The notes beneath the pieces are model-generated. The model worked only from the letters and a program-made list of their open reading frames with translations. It was not told the DNA's origin and did no database searches. Below are positions 49,309 to 59,268 of a stretch of DNA of 64,000 bases, one piece after another (within the stretch, counting starts at the first letter, position 1; every line of letters starts with the position of its first letter). The stretch lies in the NCBI GenBank assembly GCA_022606135.1, contig JABYQN010000009.1:1885001-1949000 (forward strand), read 5' to 3'. The translations under genes and the position numbers were made by a program. Origin of the DNA: Fomes fomentarius. Taxonomy: Eukaryota; Basidiomycota; Agaricomycetes; Polyporales; Polyporaceae.

Positions 49309-49560
49309 GAAGGAGGCAGCAGAGGTCAAGTGTGATTAGACGTACAGGATGGAGTAGACAGAGGTTGGATGAAGGACGCCAACGAGCGCTCGCGACACGC
49401 TCGTTTTGTTCAACACCAGCAACAAACACAACAAAATAACACGCCCGCCCAAGCGCGTTGCCACGTGACACGTGCTTCGCGCCGCTGGCCTTTCGCGCAG
49501 AGCCATTCACGCTCAGTCTCAGTCTGCTTTGTCTCTTCCCTGCTTCTGCTCTGCCCGCCC
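49309..49560. promoter_or_regulatory. Shared divergent promoter of cyclin B and mitochondrial IleRS
   Basis: 252 bp between opposite start codons. No clear TATA box. Candidate cell-cycle elements could not be assigned with confidence. Confidence 0.55.
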
Positions 49561-52500
49561 ATGCCGCGGTGGTCTCTGCTCCCGGCGGGCCTCCGACTGT
49601 ACTCTACTGCACGATGCCCACGTAGATGGCTTTCTACCTCCCCACCCGCGTCCGCGGAGCCTTCGCGAGACCCCTCACACCGTTGGGGGAACACTATACT
49701 GCTTCCGAAGACAAGCTTCCCCTTGTACAATGACGCATCCAAGGACGCACAAGTACGCGCAAAGACAAGCGAGGGGCTCTACCAATGGCAGGTCGGCGAG
49801 CGCGCACACCGTCCAGCAAGCAAGCAATTGACTCTCTACACAGCGGCAAAACGCCAAGGGCCCCTTGTTTGTCTTCCTTGACGGCCCTCCGTACGCGAAT
49901 GGAGACCTCCACACTGGTGAGCTCTACTTCTATGACGACCGCTGTCAATGCTCCTTGGTACTGCTCTCTATAATTTCCGGAGTCTGCCGTCGGGAACCAA
50001 GCCGTTTACACTACTTCCATGATGTCATCGTGAGGTTCTGAGGTTCTGTATAGCTCACATATATTCCCTTAGGACATGCTTTGAACAAGATTCTCAAGGA
50101 CATCATCAACCGGTATCATGTCTCTCTGGGGCATCGTGTGCAGTAAGTCTCCTGCGTCCAGACTGTTCGTCATCTATTAACTTGCGTAGTTACCATCCCG
50201 GCTGGGACTGCCATGGGCTGCCGATTGAGAACAAGGTCTTGAAGCAACTTGGAGTAAGTTAACGAGCCAATTGCTGTCCGTGCTTCTCTGATGTGTTGCG
50301 TACATCAGGTCGAAGTCAACGAACTGTCTCCTTCGCAAATTCGCGCTGAGGCCGAGAAGTTGGCTCGGAATGAAGTCGCTTCTCAAATGGCTCAGTTTAA
50401 ACAGTTCGGTATTATGGCTGACTGGAGTCCGGAGACCACATACAGGACACTGGGTGAGTGCAAACCCCCAAGTATGCTTTAGTCAACATTGCATGACGTC
50501 CATACCCCGTGAAGACCAGGATTATGAACTTCGGCAACTGGAGATCTTCAAGACCATGGTCGAGAAGGGTTTGATCTACAGGCAACACCGCCCCGTCCAC
50601 TATTCACCCTCGTCCCGGTCTGCTCTTGCTGAGGCTGAACTCGTGTACAACGAGGCACACGTCTCTCATTCGGTTTATGTTGCCTTCCCGCTCAACCCTT
50701 CAGGTTCCGGCATGTCGGATGCGCTGCGCACATTGATCGCTGACAAGGAGAATGTATCTCTCCTCGTGTGGACCACAACCCCATGGACCCTGACGGCGAA
50801 CATGGTACGTTTAATCCTCGTCCCAACCCGGCTACTGATCATCTATCTTGTTGTCCAGGCCATTGCTGCAAATATGGAGATGCGGTATCGCGTCGTATCA
50901 GTTAAGGAGGAAGACGGTCGCGAATCCACTTCAATATATGCCGTCGACCGCGCAGAAGCTCTTCAGCAGGTCTCTGGGCTCTTCACGTCTCCACCAGTGG
51001 TCCTTGGCGAGGTCGACGGTCAGTGCCCAATGTTAACTCCATCGAGACTTGTCTGACGCGATTCGTCACAGGTGCTAACCTCGTTGGCGCCAGCTACCGT
51101 CCCATATTCGCGCCTTTACACAGTTCGCCCTCTACGCTTCGTTCCCTGCCGATCATTGCCTCGTCACACGTCACGAATGATTCAGGTACAGGCCTCGTAC
51201 ACTGCGCGCCAGCACATGGTGCGGAGGATTACACGGTCATGCAGTCCCTGGGACTCATCTCCACTTCGTCCACAACATCTGTCGATACGAGCTCTGACCC
51301 TGCTGGTGCTAGCGAGATCGTGTGCCATGTGAATGGCCTTGGCCAATTCACTGCTGACGTTGCGGATGCAGTTGGCGAGGCGCATGCAGCGGAACTGGCT
51401 GAGAAGGATATACTAAATGAGGGCGGGAGGACGATCGTGGCATTACTCACCAAGGTTGGTGCGTTGAAGAAGGTGCAGCGGTTCAAGCACCGCTACCCGT
51501 ATGACTGGAAGACCGATAAGCCCGTCATTACGCTGTGAGTACTTGTCAGTATGTACCAGTCACACGACATTGACCTCAGCGCAGGGCTACATCACAATGG
51601 TTTGCCAACCTGGATAACATCAAAGATGATGCTGTTGCTGCTCTTGAGAACGTCCAGTTCGTCCCTGCCATCAGTAAGGTCTTGTAATTTTGATAGTTAT
51701 ATCACGTCATTGAGAAATTTCCTACAGCTCGGAATCGTCTGGAGTCTTTTGTGCGTGGGCGCTCAGAGTGGTGTATCTCCCGACAGCGTGTTTGGGGCGT
51801 ACCCATCCCCGCTCTATATCACCTACCATCCAACTCGGCCGTTCTCGACTCCGACTCACTTACTCACATTCTCTCTGTCCTCCGTGAGCATGGACCCCGT
51901 TACTGGTGGGACGGCCCTGTCTCCGCCTTCGTCCCGCCTTCCCGTCGCGAAGGCTTGAGCGACGCCGAGATCAACGAGACATGGAAGAAGGGCACCGACA
52001 CCATGGACGTCTGGTTTGACAGCGGCACGTCCTGGAGCCAGCTCGAGTCGCTGTACGCCGGTGAACAAGGCGCCGCAGCGCAGGAAGGCAAGGAGGTCAA
52101 GCGGATGTACGGTTCGGACGTCTGTTTGGAAGGCACAGACCAGCACCGCGGGTGGTTCCAGAGCCAGCTTTTGACCGCAATCGGAAGCGCGACGACGGAC
52201 GATCGTAAGCGCGTTGCACCGTACTCGACGCTCATCACGCACGGGATGGTGCTCGACGAGGCGGGGAAGAAGATGAGCAAGTCGCTCGGGAACATCGTCA
52301 GCCCGCTCACTGTGATCAATGGCGGCCCAGGCAAGAACGAGAAGGCATACGGGGCAGATATTTTGAGGTTGTGGGTCGCCACGGTCGAGTTTGGGAGGGA
52401 TATGACAATTGGCCCGACTGTGCTCCAGCAGTGCGCGGAGACGATGCGTAAGATCCGGAACTCGTCCAGGTTTATCTTGGGTAGCTTGGGCGATCAACGG

Positions 52501-53516
52501 TTCGAGAACAAGGTCGAACGTGCGGAGCTTGGTCTTGCGGATCGGTATGTGCTGCATCGGCTGCATAGACTGGACAAGATAGCTCGGACCGGATACGAGT
52601 CGTACAACTTCCCTCAAGGTGTGTACTCGTTCTTCGTGATTACTTCTGCTAGGATGCTGAAGGACCTCTGCTCATATGTAGTCATCAACGAGTTGTCGTA
52701 CTTCGCAAACATCACCCTTTCCTCGTTCTACTTTGATATGAACAAGGACTGCCTGTATGCAGACCGCGTCGACGGAATAGAGCGACGTCGTGTTCTGACA
52801 GTGCTCGACCAAGTACTGGAGACTATGACGAAGGTCATGGCCCCTGCCCTTCCGCATCTCGCTGAGGAAATTCACGCCACATTGCATGGAACCGACTCGC
52901 TATCGGTGTTCGCTGCACCAGGGACTCCATTGGTATGCGGCAGTCATTCAACACAAATTGAAATCTCGGCTGACATGCGTCCAACAGCCTGATGAGTTCG
53001 TAGACATTCAGGCCGAGGAAGACATGGACAAGCTGTTTCGCATTCGTTCGAAGGTCAACTCGTTGCTGGAGCAAGCACGCAAGGACGGCGTTGTCAAGAG
53101 CTCCCTGTCCGCTGACGTTGCGTTGAACATCTCTTCAGCCTCGACATCGGATGTCATTGACCTTCTCGGGCGCGAAGGCAAGTTTCACGTCACTGGAACG
53201 ACCAACGTATGACCTGACACCTGCTCTGTTGTAGAGCACACGCTGAAGTCCCTGTTCGGTGTCTCTGGCGTCGGTTTGTCCGATCGGAATGTCGACGAGA
53301 CCGCGCCGAGTTGGGAGTACAAAGACACCGTCGAGGTTGACGGTACGTGGATCGACCCTTGCCCGCTCACTTATCTCTCACTACACAGCAGGTACGGAAC
53401 TCGAGGTCGCCGTGCGCCCAGCGGCTTTGGAGAAATGCCCTCGATGCTGGACATACACCCGACGTGTGGGCGACGAACTTTGCAAGCGCTGCACCGACGT
53501 CGTACACCACTCATAG
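49561..53516 (+). CDS. ISM1: Isoleucyl-tRNA synthetase, mitochondrial
   Basis: Class I aminoacyl-tRNA synthetase charging mitochondrial tRNA-Ile. The N terminus (MPRWSLLPAGLRLYSTARCP) is Arg/Ser-rich and looks like a mitochondrial targeting peptide. The HIGH-type motif lies in [20 protein letters not shown], joined over an intron near 49915-50070. YHPGWDCHGLPIENKVLKQLG and ADWSPETTYRTL follow. The editing (CP1) domain carries SLLVWTTTPWTLTANM and DSGTGLVHCAPAHG. DVWFDSGTSW and CLEGTDQHRGWFQSQLL precede the KMSKS loop (GKKMSKSLGNIVSP, near 52265). An anticodon-binding domain and a C-terminal zinc-type site (CPRCWTYTRRVGDELCKRC) end at TAG 53514-53516. Many short introns interrupt the 5' half. 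The protein is close to 1,000 residues and complete. Confidence 0.93.
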
Positions 53517-55420
53517 ATGAGCTGCATCCACCTCATACTGTAGTAATAGGGATAATCATCATCACGGGCTCTCATCTCCCTTCACGTGTTCGTCCCAATT
53601 CGTGCGATCAAGTCCTTGGTTTCGGGCGTGGGGATCCCAGTCTCCGGAAGGTGCTGAACAGAGCACCGGCGACTTGACGAGATGCCGACCACGGGCCACC
53701 ATCTGAGATCGGGGGAACAGCCACATCTCATCTCCCGCGAGGACAAGGACATGTCCCAAAAGGCAACCGTTCAAGTTCCGTCGGCATGTTGGTGAGTCTC
53801 AAGATATATTTCGAGGCTCACACCGTCAATATAACGGCGCTCGCATACACTCAACTCGGTCCAGGCTCTGTACCAATCAGACCTTGAACCCATGATCTGT
53901 ATACTATGCGCGCGACCGCGCTCAGACTTCTCCTCGCTCAGCACTTGAAGCTTCCTCCAGCTTGTAGCAGGCTCCTTCCACCTCTTCCTCGGGGGCCACA
54001 GAGGCCCTCCAGCTAGCTGCCCTATTGCCAATCTACTTTGACAGCTACTCACTGTGGACAGCGCCCTCAGCCCCGTCGCACTCTCTTCTTCTGTCAGATC
54101 GGCCAAGTCGGGCGTGTTCGTCTGACCGCTGAGGTCGACAAGCAACGTCGCACGGCCGAACGCACACCTACGAGGCACATCAATGGTCCGATCCCTCTTG
54201 CCCGGACCTGCGGAATATGTATCTGATAGCTGTACACACGGATACGATAACGAGCGAGCGCTGAGTTGGACGATAAGTCTGACGGCCAGCTAATAGCTGT
54301 GGTTATCAGACCCCATCAGAGCTCCGACGAGATTCTCCGCGATGGACCCAAGCGCGGCGCTGCATGTTATGCTCGTGTGGACCTCGGCGAGTTCGTGCGC
54401 ACTCTCGTAGGTACGATACTGGATATTGGCGCGAGCAGCTAGGTTCTGGAGGGGGCCAAGGCGAAGACAAGCCCGCTCATTTCAGCTCCGCTGAGCGGGA
54501 ACCACCGCATGTCAGTAAGGGAGCTAGATGAGATCTGCACGACACGGACATGATTGCGACAGTGAACGTAGTCGTTGGGTGCGGGATTTTTTACCTTGAG
54601 AGAGAGTGGAGGTGGCACGTGTGGGTGAATATGAAGCGTTGGGTGCCAAATGTGCGTCACCTTCACGGACAACCGGACGTTGGATACGGCTCAATGGCGT
54701 GAAAGCGATGTACTCAGTCAAGGGAATCGGCGTCCTTTATGGCGAGGTGGAGTAAGTTAGAACTTAGCATAAGTGGTACTATCACCGACATGCTTCTGAT
54801 GTAGCCACAGAACGAGTGCGATCACATCCCCATCCGGCTATCGAGGTCTCAGGAGGGGAAGCACAGGCGTACTAGTAGGGGACGGTGGATGCGGATCCTG
54901 CGCGATTCTAGCTCGAACTGTCCAGAGCTGTCAGCCTGCGCACAGGTGCGGCGGCAGACATGTGGGTCCATATTTGCATAGTTTGCATAGATGGATATCC
55001 TTCAGCCGCGAGGAGACTACGCTAGCTAATCTTAGATAATACCGTTAGCCTTGAATGCCAGTGTTCCGGACAATCAGGAGATAGAAAGAAGTAGCTCACG
55101 AGCGCTGTGATTGCGCTTCCTGATACACCGACATGCCCGAGGTATCGTATGGCGACGAAGGTGCTACTGATCATCGTGCGATCTCTGCAAACTGTCGGTG
55201 AGCATCATGAATCCTAGTGTTTCAGGAAGACTTCCTTCGGGGGGCAATGGGCTTCAAAGGACTGCAAAGGTCGTAAGGGTTGTAGCGCTCGTCGACCTCC
55301 TAAGACAACAAGTGACCACTACCGGAATCGGCACATCGTAAATCAGTATTCATTTTGACAATCTTCTTGTATCTGACACAGGATTCCACGACATTGTGGG
55401 TCCCACTCTCACAGGTGCAT
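53517..55420. other. Gene-poor region, 1.9 kb
   Basis: I see no confidently coding segment. A 135-codon minus frame (53771-54178) begins MPRRCAFGRATLLVDLSG and has no recognisable domain. A two-exon-like fragment lies at 54439-54672 and is listed separately. The stretch 54700-55420 looks non-coding on both strands. Confidence 0.45.
54439..54672 (-). pseudogene. Possible gene fragment with a good intron, unidentified
   Basis: On the minus strand, SVKVTHIWHPTLHIHPHVPP runs into LSLK and then an intron-like gap (54535-54594, 60 nt, GTAAAA donor and TGCAG acceptor). The same frame resumes with ISSSSLTDMRWFPLSGAEM and ends at TAG 54439-54441. The joined frame is only about 60 codons and I found no start or upstream exons. 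It could be the last part of a decayed gene or a chance arrangement. Confidence 0.25.
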
Positions 55421-56379
55421 TTATGCGAACGTATTTGCCGGGAAAACCATGGGTCCTACAACCTCGGCACGCTTCTCTTTGCCGAGGAGCAACTCGACAA
55501 GGGTGAATGCAAAAGGAAACGTGGTGCCTGTATATGAATCAGCGAGCGACTTTACAACAAACTTAACGTCATATATGAACGAACCTGGACCACGGCTGCA
55601 GTGGGTGCTATCGTGGTCAACGATCTAAGACTCGCGACAATGGCGTGTGGTGGGCTTACCTTGTGATTAGCCTCCCAGAAACGACCACGGGTTCCTCAGA
55701 GTATTCAAAAGCTGATGAGGAAGGATCAGTGTTCGACCTGGATCGATATTGATGATAAGAAGCTCACCATCCTCGAGTTGATCGCGCACACTAGGATGGG
55801 AAGTAAGCGGTTGCTTGGGCAGCTTCGAAGTCAACGCCGTCAAGCTTCCTGTAGGCAAAGATTCAAGAGACGATCAGTTCCAACTTGAAGTCCGGATTGC
55901 AGCTGCGCTTACCTGCGCAGATCATCCCTACGAACTTGCCGGCATTGAGATACTCGCGTACGAGGTGCTGAACCGGAGAGTTCCCGGATATGGTCTGGGC
56001 GCCCTTGGCACCCCCAGGAATGACGAGTAAGTCGTAGTTGTCCTACACGCGATCTCAGTGCTAGCATGCGCCGAGTACGCGCCATATGCTACCCACAGGA
56101 GTTGCGGCCTGAGGAGAGAAGTACGTATCAGGAAGAATGTTGATGCCGCGGGAACCTTTGGCAAACGGCGGGTTTCTCTCGAACAAACCCGAGTCTGCAA
56201 GCGGCTCATCGTTTGACACAAAGGCTGAAGTGCACTTGACACCTGCTCGGACGAGGGTATCGTACGTGATGGTGCTAGATGAAGGTGCATCTAGTCGGAG
56301 AGTATGTCAAAATGGAGGACAAGACCGACAATTCCATCTCCTCTGTTCCATCTGCGATCAAGATCAGTGCGGAGGGCAT
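55421..56379 (-). CDS. DJ-1/PfpI family protein (PARK7-like)
   Basis: Members of this family act as redox-sensing chaperones or cofactor-free glyoxalases. It is hard to see because it is cut into seven short exons: 56330-56379, 56097-56274, 55913-56042, 55768-55848, 55660-55711, 55586-55596 and 55421-55527. These add up to 202 residues, a normal size. The protein starts MPSALILIADGTEEMEF, with the conserved Glu of GTEEME. It continues YDTLVRAGVKCTSAFVS, LLVIPGGAKGAQTISG and the nucleophile elbow GMICAGSL, with the reactive Cys. Next come the TSHPSV segment with the conserved His and SRGPGTTFPFAFTLVELL, ending EVVGPMVFPANTFA. All key residues appear intact. Exon 6 is an 11-nt micro-exon. The gene is divergent from the coiled-coil gene to its right. 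Confidence 0.9.
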
Positions 56380-56744
56380 GTTCAGGACGTTGCAGTTGTT
56401 TTCACTTGAGCGGTGAGACGAGTTCAGAGGCAACCAGCATAGATGACGTCACGATCAGTGCCAATGCTGACTAACCCTGCGTACGCAAACTTCCGATGGG
56501 AGATCTGGATCGGGTAGGCCTGTGGCGGAAACAACGCAAGTCGTCGCTCGTCTCGTAGCTCTGAACTTGGACCCTGCCTGGCATCGTCGCCGCATGCATA
56601 ACAATCACTTCGCCCTGCGCGCGTAGATGAACGTTCACAAGGTACGTGCTCTGGATGGACAGGAAGAGGAGGAGTGCTGAAGTTGCGGCGCAGACTGCAG
56701 TAGTATAAGCCACTTGGTGTGAGAGCATGTATCAGCGCACCAAA
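56380..56744. promoter_or_regulatory. Divergent promoter region of DJ-1 and coiled-coil genes
   Basis: 365 bp between the two start codons. A TATA-like TATAAGCC at 56704-56711 precedes the plus-strand gene. Its distance favours the second ATG (56745) over the ATG at 56727. Confidence 0.45.
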
Positions 56745-58816
56745 ATGGACGACCAGTTCACAGATTGGCACTCTGTCCGCCCCGGCCACCCCACCCTCTC
56801 CCTCTCCGTCCGCGAGATCACCTCCGTCTCCGTCACCTTCATCCTCTCGTCGCCCTACTCCGCCTCTGACCCCGCAAATCCTGATCTTGCCTCTCTCGGC
56901 CTCTCCTCTTCCGACGACGACGATCAGAGCCGCGATAGCTCAAGCACAAGCGACACAACCCAAAGCCAGGTCGTCTCAGACATTCTTGCCAAAGGGCTCT
57001 CCGTCAAGGTCAATGGCACGCCATGGAAGAGGGTGATACTCAAGATGGACGACATGCTTGACGAAGCCGTCATCATCCTCTATGGGCTCATGCCTGCTAG
57101 GCAGTACGACATCGAGCTTGGCATTCTCCCTGATCAAGCCAGTGTCCGGAGTCAGATCACTACCGGTACGTATGTCCTTCGTTTTTCGCACTTTCGCTGC
57201 AGCTTCCATGTGCGTCCCCATATTTCCCTCGCCTTCCCCACACCTTATGCATTCAAGGATCATATGGATCCTTGTCCACGACTATGTTGAGATCCACCGG
57301 CACCATCCCAGACTATTGATCCTCATCAGCATCATTGAGATCGACTCTAAGCCTCACTTTACACCCAGATACGGAAGCACGCTCAGATACTACCCACTCA
57401 GAGTCACTACCTCAAGAAATTGTAGTCGGCTCCGATTCCACCTCCGTCCCTCTCTCCTCCTCCCCACCCCAAGCAAACGGCTCTACCCACTCTTCCAACG
57501 GACACGGCCCCAACCAACCCACCCTCGAAGACCGCCGCCTCCAACTCACACACACCCTCAGCATCCTCAACGCCGAGCACTCCTCGCTCACCTCCACACT
57601 CAAGTCTGCCCGCCGCGAGTCCCAGAAAGCCGACGCCGCGCTCCGCTCCGAGATCGACACCCTCAAGCGCGCGTCAGATCGGCACACGGCGGGGGAGAAC
57701 CGTGCGCGCAAGAAGGTGCTCGCACTGCAGGAGGCAGTCAAGCAGACCCTCGCTGCCGCGCGCGACATCGAGGCGCTCGTCAAGGATATCGAGGCTGCGC
57801 TGCCCGCGCTCGAGGAGCGCAAGGCGGCGGTCGAGAAGGAGTGGACGAAGGTCAAGGACGAGGCCGCGAGGGTGCGCGCAAGGAGGGAGGAGGCGGAGCA
57901 GCGGGAGAAGGCGCGGGCGGAGGTCATGCAGGTGGAGCTGGCTGGGCTGGTGAACAGGCTGGAGAAGCTGAGCGGGAAAAGAGAGAAGTTGGAGGGCGAG
58001 GGCGGCGTCCTCGCGGAGCTGGAAGAGCGCCTGAGGAAGCTTGAGGAGGAGCGCGAGCAGATCGAGAAGGACCCGTATGGGTACGCGGGCGAGGGCGTCG
58101 CGGAGTCGGAGGACGGTAGCAGCAGTAGAGTGTCAGGCAGGGACGATAGCTCGCTGGAGAGCGATAGGCCCGCGCACGCGTGCGCTCCCGGTCACAGTCA
58201 TGGACACCCCTCGCATGCCCATGGCACTCACGCGCATCCGCAACCGAACTTCCACCCACACCCACATCAGCACGGCGTCCATCCGCGCAAACGGCACTCG
58301 CACCCACATCTCCAGCACCATCCCCACCAGCACCATCCCCGTCCGTCCTTCCCGCCCCAGCCCCGCGCGCTTGCCCACCACAGCCAAAGCCAAAGCCAAG
58401 GACAAGGTCCGGCAGGGCGCGGTGGGACGTTCGTCCCAGGGGCGAACCACGTCGTGCCCGGGGTGATCCATCTGCAGTCGCACGCGCACCCTCACAAGAA
58501 CTACCCGAACCACCACGCGCCGCGGAACTTCCGCCAGCAAGCATCCTCAAGCTCGTCCTCCGCGTCCGCGACAACACCCGCGGGCAGCGCGACCCCACTC
58601 GTGAACGCGGGCGCAAGCACGCCGGGCGGGTCGACGCTGTCCAGTCGGGCGCCCCCGTTCGAGCCTTCGCGCAGCCGCGCGCATTCGCAGAGCGCGTCCT
58701 CGGCAGCCGTCAAGTCGGACTTGAATCCCGGCTCGACGCCGTTCTCGCCCAGGGCGGGCGTCGTGCAGGCTGTCGCGTCTGCCGTTGGGAGCTCAAGACC
58801 TACGCCGGCGTCGTGA
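56745..58816 (+). CDS. Coiled-coil protein with His-rich region, AcrB-like
   Basis: Two exons (56745-57165, 57369-58816) give 622 residues. The ATG at 56727 would add six. The N-terminal domain (WHSVRPGHPTLSLSVREITS, VKVNGTPWKRVIL, YGLMPARQYDIELGILPD) looks like a small beta-sandwich of fibronectin type. After an acidic Ser/Pro linker comes a long coiled coil (57530-58070: LEDRRLQLTHTLSILNAEHS, Lys/Glu/Ala-rich heptads). The last third is low complexity, with a His-rich segment (58180-58520, many HxH pairs) and a Ser/Ala/Pro tail. I recall basidiomycete proteins of this type annotated as ubiquitination network protein AcrB-like; that is not proof of function. The 203-nt intron is longer than usual here. 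Confidence 0.75.
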
Positions 58817-59268
58817 GCTTCCGTCAGAACGCGGTTTCTTGGTGGCTCCGAGTAGGAAGTGGCTGGTATCCTGGTCCATCGAGCGGGGTTGTGCGATGGC
58901 GATGCGCACAAGTATATGCATGTTCCTCTAGCACTACATAGATCGACGACTGATTGCAAGACTTGTACTACGATGTACGAGCACTAATTATTCACGGTAG
59001 ATAACGTTTGTATCAATGCATCGCAGTTTCACTATCCGTTTCATTCAGTGCTTAGGCTGATGCCCTTGGTTGACCGATGGAACGCGAGTGTACGTGCATG
59101 AAGCCTTGGAAAAAGTATCGGCGACTTCCTCTGCTATAAGAGTGCAGAGTCCGCAAAACGACATTGCTGAGTCCGTAATGACGAGAAGTAGCGTGCATAT
59201 GCAACATCAGCACTGGTTGCACATCCGAAGAGGTAAGTAATAGTGGGCACATATACATACACGCAGGA
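58817..59268. other. Convergent 3' region of coiled-coil gene and ENP2
   Basis: 452 bp between the stop of the coiled-coil gene and the intact-frame stop of ENP2. No gene seen. Confidence 0.5.

Noticed and set aside
53771..54178. 135-codon minus-strand frame as a gene
   Set aside because: No recognisable domain, no supporting introns or neighbours; kept only as a note in the gene-poor region.
57058..58044. 328-codon plus-strand Arg/Pro-rich open frame
   Set aside because: It is the +1 shadow of the GC-rich coiled-coil gene; the coding frame has heptads and homology while this frame is low-complexity Arg.
57924..58616. 230-codon minus-strand open frame
   Set aside because: Antisense shadow of the His/Ser-rich end of the coiled-coil gene, with no domain.
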